Translations under genes and position numbers: made by a program | Notes under the pieces: model-generated | What the model was told of the DNA's origin: nothing | Databases searched by the model: none | Seen by the model: the letters and a program-made list of their open reading frames with translations, nothing else | In this document: positions 26,286-37,740 of the stretch, piece by piece | Numbering within the stretch: the first letter of the stretch is position 1 | Layout: each line of letters begins with the position of its first letter | Assembly: GCF_035046485.1 (NCBI RefSeq) | Contig: NC_085136.1 | Coordinates: 221,096,853-221,160,852 of the forward strand | Direction of reading: 5' to 3' | DNA length: 64,000 nt | From: Aedes albopictus | Taxonomy: Eukaryota; Arthropoda; Insecta; Diptera; Culicidae

Positions 26286-27110
26286 ATGACATTGCCCTCT
26301 GCATGTATTCATAGAAAAATTTCTTGAAAAATTCCATGAAAAAATGCTAAGAATTAGGGTCTGGAGTAGTTTCTGCATGCATTGTTGAAAGAATCTTAGA
26401 ATTAAAAAATCTGAACGAATCCCTGAAGGAGGTCTGAAATAATCTAAAGCAATGCCTGGATGAATACCTGAAGTAACTATTAGGGAAACCCTTGGGGGAG
26501 CTTCCAGAAGAATCTCTTGCAAATTTTCTAGAGGAATTTCAAAATACATGCTCGAGAAAATCACTGAATAAATGGAGTAATACCAAAAGGATTCTCTGGA
26601 AAAAATCAGGTCATAATTTCTGAAAAAGTATTTGAAATAAAATTATAATTTCTAAAATAAATCCCTAGAAGAATTTCCGAGCGAATGTCCAAATCTTTGC
26701 GAAAACAAAATCTGCTGGAATTGCATCCTCCAAAGAAACGTTTGGAAGAATTCCTGGAACCTTTGTAGAAATTCCTAGTAGAATTTCTTGAGAAGTATCT
26801 GGAAATTTTTTTGAAGAAATGCCGAAGAAAAACTCCTGGAAGAAATTCTGCAATACTTCTGAAGTTATTCCTTCAAAATTGTTTGAAGAAATTAAAGGAT
26901 TTAATCATGTACTTAAGTAGCAATCCTTGGATGAATTTCCTAAATATTGAATCCCTTAAGAAATGTAGGAGACAATATTTTCAAAGAAATCCATGGACAG
27001 GAATCTTTAGAGGAATTCTTGTTAAACTAATTCACATAAATTCTGCGGAAGAAGAATTCTTGCAAATCTCATGAAAGGAATTCGACAAATAATGTTCCTT
27101 CCACGATAAT
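26286..27110. repeat. Decayed ATTCCTCCAGG-type satellite, minus orientation
   Basis: Here the words are the reverse complement of the preceding block: GAATCCCTGAAGGAGG, GAATACCTGAAG, GAATTCCTGGAACC, GAATTTCTTGAGAAG. Divergence is high. Confidence 0.6.
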
Positions 27111-27119
27111 TACAGAAAC

Positions 27120-27480
27120 GAATCGTGAAATAATAATACATGGAACAGTTTTCCCGGTTTGGGGGCATACCAGTATAGTGGGCGCTGAAATTTAGAAACC
27201 TTGGGTAACCAGGTCTGATTTTACCATGACAGCCCTGCAATCAACTCAGCTCGACGAGTTGAGGTGATGTCTGTGTGTGTATGTGTGTGTGTGCGTATGT
27301 GTGTATGTGTGTGTACAAAATAAACTCACATCACTTTTGGGCAGTAAACCTCAACCGATTTTAATGGCCGACGGTTCATGCGACGCGGGATCTGGTCCCA
27401 TTGTTTTCTATTGAAAATGGTTCGGATTGGTCCAGCGGTTCCGGAGTTATGGCCATTTAGGTGTTCCGGATCGGTACCTT
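27120..27480. repeat. Dispersed repeat with internal (TG)n microsatellite
   Basis: A CTCGACGAGTTGAGGTGATG segment is followed by a TG-rich run (27267-27317) and then ACTTTTGGGCAGTAAACCTC. I recall this arrangement as highly repeated in Aedes genomes, but I cannot name the family. Confidence 0.5.
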
Positions 27481-27654
27481 AGGAAGGGGCCAGCTATGAA
27501 AACGCTACAAACCGACCATCGTGCAGGTCCATGGAGCATAGTTCTGAAGAGAAGTTATTTTCAAGGATATTTTAAGACATCCAAGAACCAAGCGGTAACG
27601 AGCTGGTACCGGTGCTCTCATGTGTGTGCGATGCGACCATGCCTAGACAAGTCC

Positions 27655-28065
27655 ACCCTAGAAATGGAAGACCACCGGCTTTCTGGTGGATTCAAGAGAT
27701 TGAGGACCTGCGCCGCGCCTGCCTACGAACTAGGCGGCGGATGCAGTGAGCACGAACTTAGGAAGAGCGAAACGAACGGCGAGTGGTGTTCGTCGCTGCT
27801 AAAGCCGCGCTGAAGACCAAGATAAGGGCAAGAGAAAAATGACAGCTTTGTGATTTTCTGTCATAGTTTAAATTCGAATCCGTGGGGTGATGCTTACAGG
27901 ATCGTGATGGCCAAGGCAAGAGGTGTAATGGCTCCTACAGAGCAGTCTCTAGAGTTGCGGGGAAGGTGTTTGAAAAGATTATTCTCAACAGACTGCTGAG
28001 GCAAACCGAGGGTATAGATGGTCACTCGAGTAACTAGTTCAGCTTCCGGAAATCTTCCCATATTC
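27655..28065 (+). pseudogene. R1-like LINE fragment, internally deleted
   Basis: Translations in shifting frames give DLRRACLRTRRRMQ, KAALKTKIRA and WGDAYRIVMAKARG, then jump to GKVFEKIILNRLLRQTEGID. The first set is the linker between endonuclease and reverse transcriptase, the last an early reverse transcriptase block. The sequence between them is missing, and stops and frameshifts are present. R1-group assignment rests on resemblance only. Confidence 0.65.
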
Positions 28066-29320
28066 TTAAGATTGAAACAGCCTCATCATTCTCCGGAAAT
28101 GATTTGAAACCACTGCCCTATTCCGTCTGTGACAACCGGGAAGGCGAGCTCTGTTATTTTTGCGAAATGTTTTGCCACCCCGGGCCTCCAACCCACGAAA
28201 ATAGAAGAGTGACAACTTCAGAAAGCAGTGACAACTCGAAACGACTTTATGAAATTTTAATTAGATTCCATCAACACTCCGCTTTGGCAACCCTTTTCCG
28301 CGCTCTTCGTCAGCGGCGGTGGCGCCGGTGCCGTACCAGAGTAGTAGGAAAGTTTTTCGAGAGACACTCGAGCCTTGATGCAGCAGCAGCAGAACGGGTT
28401 ACACCATCGCATCGTCGTCGACGGAGGAGAATGAAGCAACTAGTTTCCATCATTTGGGCCAAGTGAAAACTAGGTCCACCAGACCCAACAACACGGCTTT
28501 GATGTAGCAACAGAGACGACGACCCGCGCACCGCCAGGTGGGGCCTGGAAGGAAAAAGTCAATTAGCGACTCTGATGGGGCAATTCAATTGCGGGTTCCA
28601 TATAAAACATGAAAAGCGTCCCGCAGGCAGGCAACCCCGTGCAGGTCTACGTCCCACCCGATGCCTTGCTCACGAAAGTCAAAATTGAAATAAAAATTCA
28701 AATTCATCCTAATTTTTCCTTCAGCTTGTTTCGTTCCGTTGGCCATGGTCAGCGGATTTGGCATTCATTTCGTTTTTGGGATCCGACGACGAACGGAGGA
28801 GCTCCTCGGCCAGCAAAATCAAGCCAAGTGGAGTCGCCGAATGTGCTATGTATGGGGGCATGGCAAGTGCTGGGCAGGTGCGCTTTTCGATTCTGGTGCT
28901 GGTTAAGGCACGCGATTTTTGGCCCCTTGAATGGTGATTAACACGCAAAGGGTTTCCGTTAAAATGGTATGTTCGTCGCAAAAAAGTGGTTCTCAAAAAA
29001 TCCAACTAGCAGTGAGTTGATTCATTTTAGCTGGCAAAATTGAACCAAAACCGGATTTACCAATGGATCAAAGCTTCCAATAACATAAAATATGATTTTT
29101 ATGAGGGTCCCTGTCGTTCCGTTTAAACACCTTCAGAGGGTGACCATACAAAATGATGTGAAATAGTTATTGAAGCTTTTTTCTACCTTATAGATAGCAG
29201 TCATCTATAGGCAGTCAAATCTATCAAAGCAGTTGTTAATTTCCAGAGGGGATCTGATCTGAAGTTCATTATATCAAAAGTCAAAGATCGTCGTCAACGC
29301 AACCTGAGATGAACATATCG
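28066..29320. other. Non-coding or unique stretch, partly GC-rich
   Basis: The region at 28280-28560 is GC-richer, with CAG and CGTCGT triplet runs. No open frame of convincing length or domain is present. It may be host single-copy sequence. Confidence 0.35.
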
Positions 29321-29329
29321 GTATTATGA

Positions 29330-29944
29330 TGTGGCTTTAAGTCCTGAGCACGCTCACGGCTGTTCGAGCCCTTATGAAGTTGATCATCAATATTAACTTT
29401 TTTTTCTCGATCAGCCTAGAAAGCTGTGTTGTGTCGGTAGCGGTTGTCTCATTTGGCTAAGAATAACACTACGGACCACCTGTTCCGGTGGTAAGAGTTC
29501 ATCAATAGGTGACCCCTAATTCATGGTGAGATGCGGCTATATGCTTACCGTGCCTAGGAATGAATGGCTATAGGGAGGTCTAATAAAAATCTAACCGCAA
29601 ACGGAGCCTGTGGAGCACAGTATTTTGCCTTTACTGCTCTAACCGGAGCAATGGTGCAGAGGACCTTGTGTTTCTCCGAGACAATCAGCTGCCCTTCTTC
29701 AGTCTCACATAAGGCTAAATACGGGCGGGATTATGAAGATGTTATTAATTAGTTTAAATTTTCACCCATATGGTTTCGAATTATGCAATTTACACAGTGT
29801 ATTCTGTGTATCCTCGCCTTTGGCGTTTTCTAATCGATACCAATCTGGTTTTATTGCTGTTGTTCTTTGTTGTGCTGATATTGCGAAAAATTCAATCTTG
29901 ACTAGTTTGGGTAGTGGCTACGGTTAGGATAGCTCAGTTCAATC
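29330..29944. other. Possible 5' region of the following LINE
   Basis: Non-coding, with phrases such as GGACCACCTGTTCCGGTGGT (a short palindrome at 29474-29493). Its position just before the ORF1 fragment suggests a LINE 5' untranslated region, but this is not proven. Confidence 0.3.
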
Positions 29945-30369
29945 TTCCGTGTTGGCAGCAAGAAACCTCATGACGACATCATGACGGTTCCTATCTGCAA
30001 TCAAGTGATGGAAAAAAAGTTCTGGCTGTATCTCTCCAAAATAGGCCCGGACGTCACTGTTGAGCGGTTTGCTCAATGGCAAAAGCGAACCTCAATATCA
30101 ACGACGATCCTGTCATCGTAAAACTCGTGTCGAAGGGAATTGCAATAGAAACACTTTCCTTCGTTTCTTTCAAAATCGGACTGGATCTGGCGCTCAAGGA
30201 CAAAGCTCTTGACCCCGAAACATGGCCGGAAGGTTTGCTCTTTCGTGACTTTGAGGACTATGGAGCCTCAAAATTTCGCCAGTCATTGACGACGAATATT
30301 CAAACGACTTCGTTACTACACCCAATAACACCGACATCTGCAAATACACCAGTGACGGATCTGAGTTAA
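29945..30369 (+). pseudogene. LINE ORF1 C-terminal fragment (CR1/Jockey-like)
   Basis: The translation contains KKFWLYLSKIGPDVTVERF, then a one-base frame change near 30075, then LVSKGIAIETLSFVSFKIGL and WPEGLLFRDFEDYG. I recognise this as the C-terminal region of ORF1 proteins of CR1/Jockey-group LINEs. The N-terminal part is missing. The ORF2 fragment follows about 250 bp downstream. Confidence 0.6.
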
Positions 30370-32549
30370 GGGGATGCTACTGCAGACCCTCAGCATCCGT
30401 CTTATCACCGGGATGCACGCCTGTAAGCCTCATGGAAGCCCCTAATCCCCTAATCCTCTCATCGAGCCTCTCCTGCCAGCGACCAACAGTCATTCCGGTC
30501 CCGTATATGAGTATGGAGAGGGGGTCTTCCAAACCATTCTAGCAGGCAAGTATGATTTCAGTGCGAACAGCTCACTCCCAGTAAAGTCCGCTACTTCCAG
30601 CAGCCCGAGGTCCAGCACGCGGTCATCGAATCTGTCGATTTACTACCAGAACGTAAGAGGATTGCACACCAAGATCGTTCCTTTCCGTTTGATGTTGTCG
30701 AGCTGCGACTACGATGTGCTGGTACTCACGGAAACATGGTTGCATGATGGCATCGCAAACGAGGAAATATCATCAGATTTCTCGATTCTCCGTTGCGACC
30801 GCAACGCAATGACCAGTCAGCATTCTCGAGGCGGAGGCGTTTTGATTGCAGTAAAACGTAACCTTTGCTGTGAGGTGATTTAATTACCGAACTGTGAACG
30901 ACTGGAGCAAATCGCAGTTCGAGTCAAACTGCAGTCTCGTCCGCTATACATCGTTGCCATTTACCTTCCTTCCAGCACGCAAGCGGATCTCTATTCGGTT
31001 CATACAGACGCTTTGCAGCACGTAACAAATCGAGCCGGCGAAGATGATGTTATCTTGTCACTGGGTGACTTCAACCACATAGCTTCAACCTCCAAAATCT
31101 ATAATGGCATTTGGACGGCGAGATAAACGGCTACATTCCCTCGAACATTTCGTCCGATCAGGAATAAAATCTCATCGAAAACATGCTCTGCATCGGGTTG
31201 AGACAAGTGAATGGCTTTTTGAACGGTAACGGTAGGCTTCTGGATCTCGTGTTTGCCAATCTACCGGAACACTTGGATCTGGTAGAACCCCCCGTTCCGT
31301 TGCTACCGATAGACGAACATCACCCTCCCTTATTTCTGCTTTTGGTAGCGACAACTCCACTCGGCTAGATGAAAGTTTCGACAACATAAACTACGACTTC
31401 AACCGGTGTGGCTTCAACGAACTGCGGGAAGCATTTGCCGCAACTGATTGCGATGTAGTGCTGCGCAACGCAACAGTGGACGGAACTGTCTCAGCATGCT
31501 ACGGAAGATTACATGCTGTTTGCAGCGATTTCGTGCCTTGTAGACGACGAACTTCCAGTTCACTTTTCAACAAGCCGTGGTGGACTTCTGAGCTTCGACA
31601 TCTCCGAAAGCTACTCAGAAAAGCACGTTGCCGCTATTTCCTCTCTAAATCTGAAAGCGATAGAGTCAGGCTACGTGAGTTAGAGTCAACCTCCAAAACT
31701 GTCATGCTATCGACCTACGAGAACTACTTGTTGAAGATCCAAGAGGATATCAAACAGAATCCCTAGCGTTTCTGGGATTTCTTGAAGAAGCGGAAATCGT
31801 CGGCTCGTATCCCTTCCAACATCAGCTACGACAACGTCCAAGTCGGTTCAAACGAGGAAGCCGCTAACCTGTTCGCGCGGTTCTTCGAGGGTGTGTACAG
31901 TAAAGTGTCACCAGTAGTACGTCGTGATTGCTTCTCTCATATTCCTACGCACGATATCAATCTTCCTGTCATCCAATTTTCTGCTGAGGAAGTTTTGGAA
32001 GCAATGAGAGACCTCGACACTAAGAAGGCATCAGGAACAGACGGCATACCTTCACTCCTCCTAAAAGAATGCGCCGCTGAGCTCGCGACCCCGGTTTCAA
32101 AATTGTTCAGCCGCTCGCTTCGTGATAGAACGTTTCCGTTAGCATGGAAAGTTGCATCCATTGTTCCCATCCATAAATCTGGCAACGTTAACCGGGTAAC
32201 AAATTCCCGCGGTGTCTCCATACTGGGTAGTGTGGGCAAGGTTTTCGAAAAACTTATGCATAACGTCTTATACTCTGTTGCATCGCCGTTAGTATCTGAC
32301 TGTCAGCATGGGTTCATGAAACACCGTTCGACAGCAACAAATCTCATGTGCTACGTTTCCCTGCTGTCCCGGAACATTGAAATGAAGCGGCAAGTCGATG
32401 CAGTGTATGTCGATTTTGCCAAAGCATTCGATACCGTACCTCACTTCTTAACAGTCGAAAAACTCAAACATATCGGCTTTCCAAATTGGATAGCCGAGTG
32501 GGTTATGTCTTACCTATCAGACCGTTGGTACCGCGCATGTAGTGGTTAA

Positions 32550-33448
32550 GGTGACTCCCCGTATCACTCCAATTTCAGCACTTCTTTTTCGATTCTTCTT
32601 TCTAACAATCATCGAGCGCAACAGTAGTGGTGTTGCCGTTTTACATTTGTTACATAAACAAACAAACAAAAATAGCACCGCTTTGTCTCGCTTCCGCCAA
32701 TATAAACATTACAAGATTATGAATCCTTTAAAAGCAATTCAAGCAATAGACTACTCAGTTTTGCTAAATCACAATCAAACACGTCTCAATGTTACGAAAA
32801 ACATTGGATTTTATGTGTAATAAGCCAAAAATGATCGAATACTCTTAGTATGCTCTTCCGCTGTTGATGTTTGCAAGCAGCAGCAGTGTTGTCGGACAGT
32901 GCGGAGGAGATTTCACAAATAAAAATTATGTGCTTTTATTACTATCATGTGTGATTAAAAGTACAACAATAATCATTCGAAGAATAGTTTTCGATTTTAC
33001 GACGCATAATCGATAAATTTGAGTTGACCATTTCAATGATTTTGATTGATTTTATTGGTGAATTGGCCCGCAAGATCGACATCACTGCGTTCAATGATCG
33101 ATGATTGTGCGCTAGAAGGCACCGTCGCGACGCGCTGCTGCCGTCGTCGTTGTACTGTGGTGGGTGGTAAACATTGCCATCGAACTCTTGGTGCGGTTGA
33201 GAGAAATTTATATGATTTTCAAGTTTGAGTGAAAATATTTCTTTGTGGCATAGATAGTTCGAAAAAGAAGTTTCATTGGAATAGTGTGTTCTATATTTCT
33301 TTTACAAATATCTTGCGTAAAGTGGAGAATTTTAGAGAAAAGGTAAGCGTCGATTTTCTTACGTAGGTGTATTAGTGCAATACTGTGTAAAGTTGAATTT
33401 GGATGATGATTCTGAAGAAGCCATTTTGTGATGACACATGAAAAGGCC
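32550..33448. mobile_element. TTAA-flanked insertion, 899 bp, in the LINE
   Basis: TTAA is present at 32546-32549 and 33449-33452, and LINE homology resumes exactly after the second copy. The ends are only weakly inverted (GGTGACTCC against GGCCTTTTCATG). The interior is AT-rich and non-coding. A piggyBac-type target is inferred from the TTAA; the lack of strong terminal repeats leaves this uncertain. Confidence 0.6.
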
Positions 33449-34338
33449 TTAACTCGACACAATCTCGCATGTTTTGCATTACGTCTGGAATCCCACTGGG
33501 AAGTGTTCTTGGACCACTGATCTACAACATTTTTGTTAACGACTTGTGTTTGTTGCTTTCGTCCTTTAAACTTTCGTTTGCTGACGACCTTAAATTTTTT
33601 CGTGTGGTGTGTTCACCCCTCCGCAGAGTCGAGGACTAACACTTCCAAGAGGACATCAACACAGTGTTAGTTTGGTGCAGCGATAACGGCATACACGCAC
33701 AACACACAACAAAAAATGTAAAATCATATCGTTTACTCGCTCCCACAATCCCCGTCACTATCGTTACAATATGGTTGGAGAACAATTGGAACGTGTAACG
33801 TCAATCTGCGACCTTGGAGTCGTCGTGGATGAAAAGCTCAGCTTCAATGAACATGTGGAATTGTAACAGCAAAAGCGTATTCTGTGTTAGGCTTTATACG
33901 TCGGCATGCTTCAGAATTCATCGACGTGTATGTCCTTAAAACACGGTACTGTTCGTTAGTGCGGAACATACTAGAGTACGCATCACAGGTTTGGTCTCCA
34001 CACTATGTGCTTAGTGATATCACTAGCGTAGAGCGCGTGGAGAAGAAGTTTCTTCGTTTTGCACTGCGGCTACTTCCGTGGAACGTTTCAATTAATCTCC
34101 CTCCTTATTCGGAAAGATGCAAACTGATAGGTTTGGAACCACTATCGTCCAGGCGAGAGAACACGCAACGTTTATTTGTCTTCGACATAATCACGGGAGC
34201 AATTGTCTGCTCCTCGCTTCTTGAGAAGATTCCGCTCAACATTCCACCTCGTCGGGTCCGGCATTCTTTTCTTTTGGCTGTCCCCTATCACCGAACAAAC
34301 TACAATAATCCACTTGACTCTTGCATTCGCTTGTTTAA

Positions 34339-34454
34339 CCCTAAAAGGGATACCTTCATGGCCTCAGTTTCGTCACCTCGCTGAGTGTGTTCCATCAAAG
34401 ACGAGCTCTGAAAGGTGCCTGAGGTCCAATGGACCCCAGGTATCCCTTTTAGGG
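34339..34454. mobile_element. piggyBac-type MITE, CCCTAAAAGGGATACC ends, 116 bp
   Basis: Perfect terminal inverted repeats CCCTAAAAGGGATACC are flanked by TTAA at 34335-34338 and 34455-34458. piggyBac-group elements typically duplicate TTAA and start with CCC, so the assignment is good. The host LINE frame continues cleanly when the element plus one TTAA is skipped. Confidence 0.9.
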
Positions 34455-34999
34455 TTAATCATGTTTGTGATGTGTTCGATTTTAATATGTCAAAATCTGT
34501 TTTTAAAGCCCGACTTCGAAGAATTGTTTAGATCGTAAGATAATTTAATTGTTTAGTATATAAGTTCAGTCTGTACGATGTATGTCGAAGACGGTAATAT
34601 ACATAAATCATGGAAGCATGCCCTCCACGGTCTGTGAAGTTCACAAGAGGAACCCCTTGGTGCAACTCTGATCTGGCGAAACTCAGGAAACAATGTAGAA
34701 AGATTTGGAACAGACGACGTCCGGCTGGTTCGGAGGCTTTCAGGTCGGCTCGCATGGCTTACAGGAAAGCTCTCCGGTCTGCTGAACGATCCAGCTGGAA
34801 AAACCTTTGTGCAAATGTTTCCAGTTTGAGTGAAGTCAGTCGGTTAAACAAAATCCTTGCGAAATCTAAGGATTTCTGAGTGAACGAACTTCGTTTCGTT
34901 CGAAGTTCTAGAATGCTTATTCAGCACACACTTTCCCGGATGTGTGGATATGTGTGCTGGTAGTTCATCGATTGGTTTTCGGCGAGAAATAATTAAAAA

Positions 35000-35165
35000 C
35001 TTATTTGCCAGACTGCCCGGACGTTTCGGTCGATTTTACTGGCCTTCTGCGGAATAATCTTCCAGCCGTCTCTTCACTATCAGATGGCCATAACTGGGCC
35101 ATGTGGATATTACATCTTCGGATAAACCTGATGTATTTTTTGTAGTTATGTTTCCCTGGCTCCGA
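35000..35165 (-). mobile_element. Possible hammerhead-bearing fragment inside the LINE
   Basis: LINE homology breaks off here. The minus strand carries CAGAAGGCC, a spacer, then CGACCGAAACGTCC, which matches the stem II and CGAAAC-GUC part of Penelope-type hammerhead ribozymes. The boundaries are approximate. Confidence 0.35.
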
Positions 35166-35364
35166 CTCGGAGTATTGTAACTAGAGAATCGATTGAGTGT
35201 TCATTTAATAGCTTTGCTCCTTTCAAATCTCCTGGGGCAGATGTGATTGATCCTATTTTGCTTCAAAAAGGATTTGATTATTTCAATCTTGTTTTGAAAA
35301 TAATACTTGTTTGCAATTTTGCTACAGGGTATATTCCCAAATCATGGCGGATATTACTGTGAAG

Positions 35365-35554
35365 AAAGATCTTTACGACTGTAGCTCTCAGCAATTTTAG
35401 GGGTTTTCGGCCTTTTCAGTCGGTAAAATCAGCGAAAACTAATTTACCTCTACATCCGACGGTTTCGGTTGAATAAAGCAACCGAAACCGTCGGATGTAG
35501 AGGTAAATTAGTTTTCGCTGATTTTACCGACTGAAAAGGCCGAAAACCCCTAAA
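35365..35554. mobile_element. Palindromic insertion: perfect 79-bp inverted arms, 12-bp target duplication
   Basis: Arms 35393-35471 and 35479-35557 are perfectly complementary around the 7-base loop AATAAAG. ATTACTGTGAAG is present at 35353-35364 and 35555-35566. The LINE reverse transcriptase continues on both sides, so this is an insertion. It is non-coding. The lack of any mismatch means recent arrival or ongoing arm conversion. Class unknown; the long duplication is more like a retro-type than a cut-and-paste event. Confidence 0.8.
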
Positions 35555-37430
35555 ATTACTGTGAAGTTTATTCCGAAAGTGGGTCGTGCGTCGTATGAAG
35601 AAGAAAAGAGTTTCAGACCTATCAGTCTGACCTCTTTTCTTCTGAAATGCTTAGAACGCATTGCGGATCATCACATCCGTGATGTTCATCTGGCCAACGT
35701 GCCTCTTCATGTGAACCAACATGACAACAGATCTGGTAAGCCCACTGTGACTCTTTTACACAAGGTTGTTTACGATATCGAGAAAGCATTCGCTCAAAAG
35801 CAATCTTGTTTGGGTGTTTTCATAGATATCGAGGGTGCCTTTGACAACGTACCTTTCTATGCCATATTGGAAGCCGCACGGAGTCATGGTATATCTCCAA
35901 TGATTTCCAATTGGATTCATCAAATGCTCAAAAACCGATATCTTCTCTCGACATTGCGTCTAGCAGGGATTAGGAAATTGAGTGTTTGTGGATGCCCCCA
36001 AGAGGGAGTCTTGTCACTGCTATTGTGAAATCTCGTAGCAGATACACTATTGAGGCAACTAAATAATAACGGCTTTCCTATTCATGGTTTTGCCAACGAC
36101 TTCCTTACATTGTTAGTTGGTATGTGCATCAGCACCCTTTTCGACCTGATGCAAAGCGCCCTTCAGGTAGCGAGGGTTGGTGTCGCCAATATGGCCTTTC
36201 GGTTAATCCGAGTAAAACATCTATTGTTCTTTTTACAGAAAGGCGAATTCGTAATGGCATTTGACCTTTGCGTTACTTTGATTCTGAAATCGATGTGACT
36301 GAAGCGGAGTTATTCTTGATTTCAAGCTCTCCTGGACACCTCATATTGGGTTCAGAATCAAGAAAGCTTGTGTGGCCTTCGGGCAATGCCAGTGAACCTT
36401 TGGTAAAACTTGGGGCCTTTAACCCAAATAATCAAATGGATGTTGTTCGACCAATGTTGGCCAATAGATGTCTTGTATGGTGGCAAAAAAGCGAAGTGAG
36501 AACGATCCAATTCAAAATAGGCCATCTCCAAAGGATGTGCTTAATGGTAATGTCTGGAGCGTTCTCTACAACTCCCACGGCAGCAAATTTCTCTTTCACG
36601 TTGTCTCACTACACATTCATCTTAAACAAGCAGCACTTGCCGTCTACGGGTACTCGGTCTACTAGAGGAAACTCCTGTGAACCGCACATCAACACACACC
36701 TCGTTGTTTCCACTTTTGGTGAATTGGGACATAGTTGTCCTTGCTCCAAGTGATCTTACAATTGCTTGTAATTTTCCATATAGGACATTTTCCACGAAAT
36801 TCCCTTCCCGGGAAGAGTGGACACCTGGTTATCTGGAGAGAAGTATTTCAGACGGCATCGTATGTTACACTGATGGCTCCCTTCTCGAAGGTCGAGCAGG
36901 TGCTGGTGTTTCTTCTCGTGCGCTAAGGCTGCATCAGTCTTACTCACTTGGTAGACACTGCACCGTTTTCAGGCCAAAATCTTTGCTCTTATGTGCGCAA
37001 TGCAATCGACACTTCAGCAGCACGTAATGGGCAAAGCAATATACTTCTGTTCAGATAGTCGGACTGCTAACAAAGGACTTGCTTCGGCCAACTCCAGGTC
37101 GAAAATAGTTATCGCTTGTCGAACTCAAATCGAGAGCTAAATTCAGCAAACGCTGTTCACCTTGTATAGGTACCTGGTCATTCTTCCATCGCTGGAAATT
37201 GAATGCCAGCTATTCCGATATCGAAGTGTTGGGTAAAGCTTCAGATTCACACCTGGGCTGCCACTCAACATAGACAATACTGGAATAGTTTGAAGTCATG
37301 TCATCAAACCAAATTGTATTGTACTGAGCCATCTCCAAGGGTGGCAAAGTATCTTATAAATCTGTCAAAGCAAAATTGCAATTCCAAGTTCCAATTCTTG
37401 TCCGTTGTTTTGTTGTCTTATTGCCGTTGA

Positions 37431-37740
37431 ATCAGTTCGTAATCTTTCATTTTCGGTTTCTGTAACGGTTGTTGGGTTTCGCGAACAGTAGGTTGTTGGC
37501 CCAAGGTCCCCCATCCACCGTGGAGGAACTGCCACCTTAGGTATAGCTTTCGGTGGAGGAGCATTTCATACTCAGCCGCTGGATGCCAGAAAAGACGCTG
37601 TTTGAGCCGTATCTCTTTGGAGAACAGGACGTACCTCCTCAGTCTAGCTGAAGTCAGAAGGAGAGTACCCAGGCTGCGGCCAGCTAAGCACACAACTCTT
37701 AGCTGGCGTCTTTGTCATCGCAATAGAAGTAGGAAAAAAA
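37431..37740 (+). repeat. Probable 3' untranslated region of the RNase H LINE
   Basis: Non-coding sequence directly following the ORF2 remnant, with GGTTGTTGGGTTTCGCGAAC and GTCCCCCATCCACCGTGGAG. Assigned by position and by ending before A-rich sequence near 37730. Confidence 0.45.

Larger units (their letters stand above)
30625..34530 (+). pseudogene. LINE ORF2 (endonuclease and reverse transcriptase), CR1/Jockey-like, interrupted
   Basis: Endonuclease: IYYQNVRGLHTK, VLTETWL (catalytic Glu), LSLGDFNH and, after frameshifts, DEHHPPLF. Reverse transcriptase: ASGTDGIPS, AVYVDFAKAFDTVPH (motif A Asp), SGIPLGSVLGPLIYN (motif B), SFADDLKFF (motif C), then LVRNILEYASQVWSP and a tail ending at a stop near 34527. 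Several stops and frameshifts lie at 30881-31780 and 33600-33880. Two later insertions cut it: 32550-33448, between motifs A and B, and 34339-34454, near the C terminus. Skipping the second lets the reading frame continue, which proves insertion into a once-open frame. Not functional. Confidence 0.85.
34610..37430 (+). pseudogene. RNase H-bearing LINE ORF2 (LOA/I-group, Lian-like), 5'-truncated
   Basis: Starts downstream of the endonuclease with FTRGTPWCNSDLAKLRKQCR, the linker region. Reverse transcriptase blocks: FKSPGADVIDP, SFRPISLTSFLLKCLERI, GVFIDIEGAFDNVPF (motif A), GCPQEGVLS (motif B) and GFANDFLTL (motif C, with Asn in place of the second catalytic position of FADD). The RNase H domain begins with IVCYTDGSLLEGRAGAG near 36860. 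Many frameshifts and stops are present. It is cut at 35365-35554 by a palindromic insertion and probably near 35000-35160 by another fragment. LOA-clade Lian elements are known in Aedes aegypti; identity with Lian is not verified. Confidence 0.8.

Noticed and set aside
24110..27110. CRISPR-like or regularly spaced repeat reading of the ATTCC words
   Set aside because: Spacing is irregular, there are no unique spacers of constant length, and the context is eukaryotic satellite.
28104..28466. 120-codon open frame in GC-rich stretch
   Set aside because: Arg-rich translation of triplet-like DNA; overlapping frames on the other strand are just as open.
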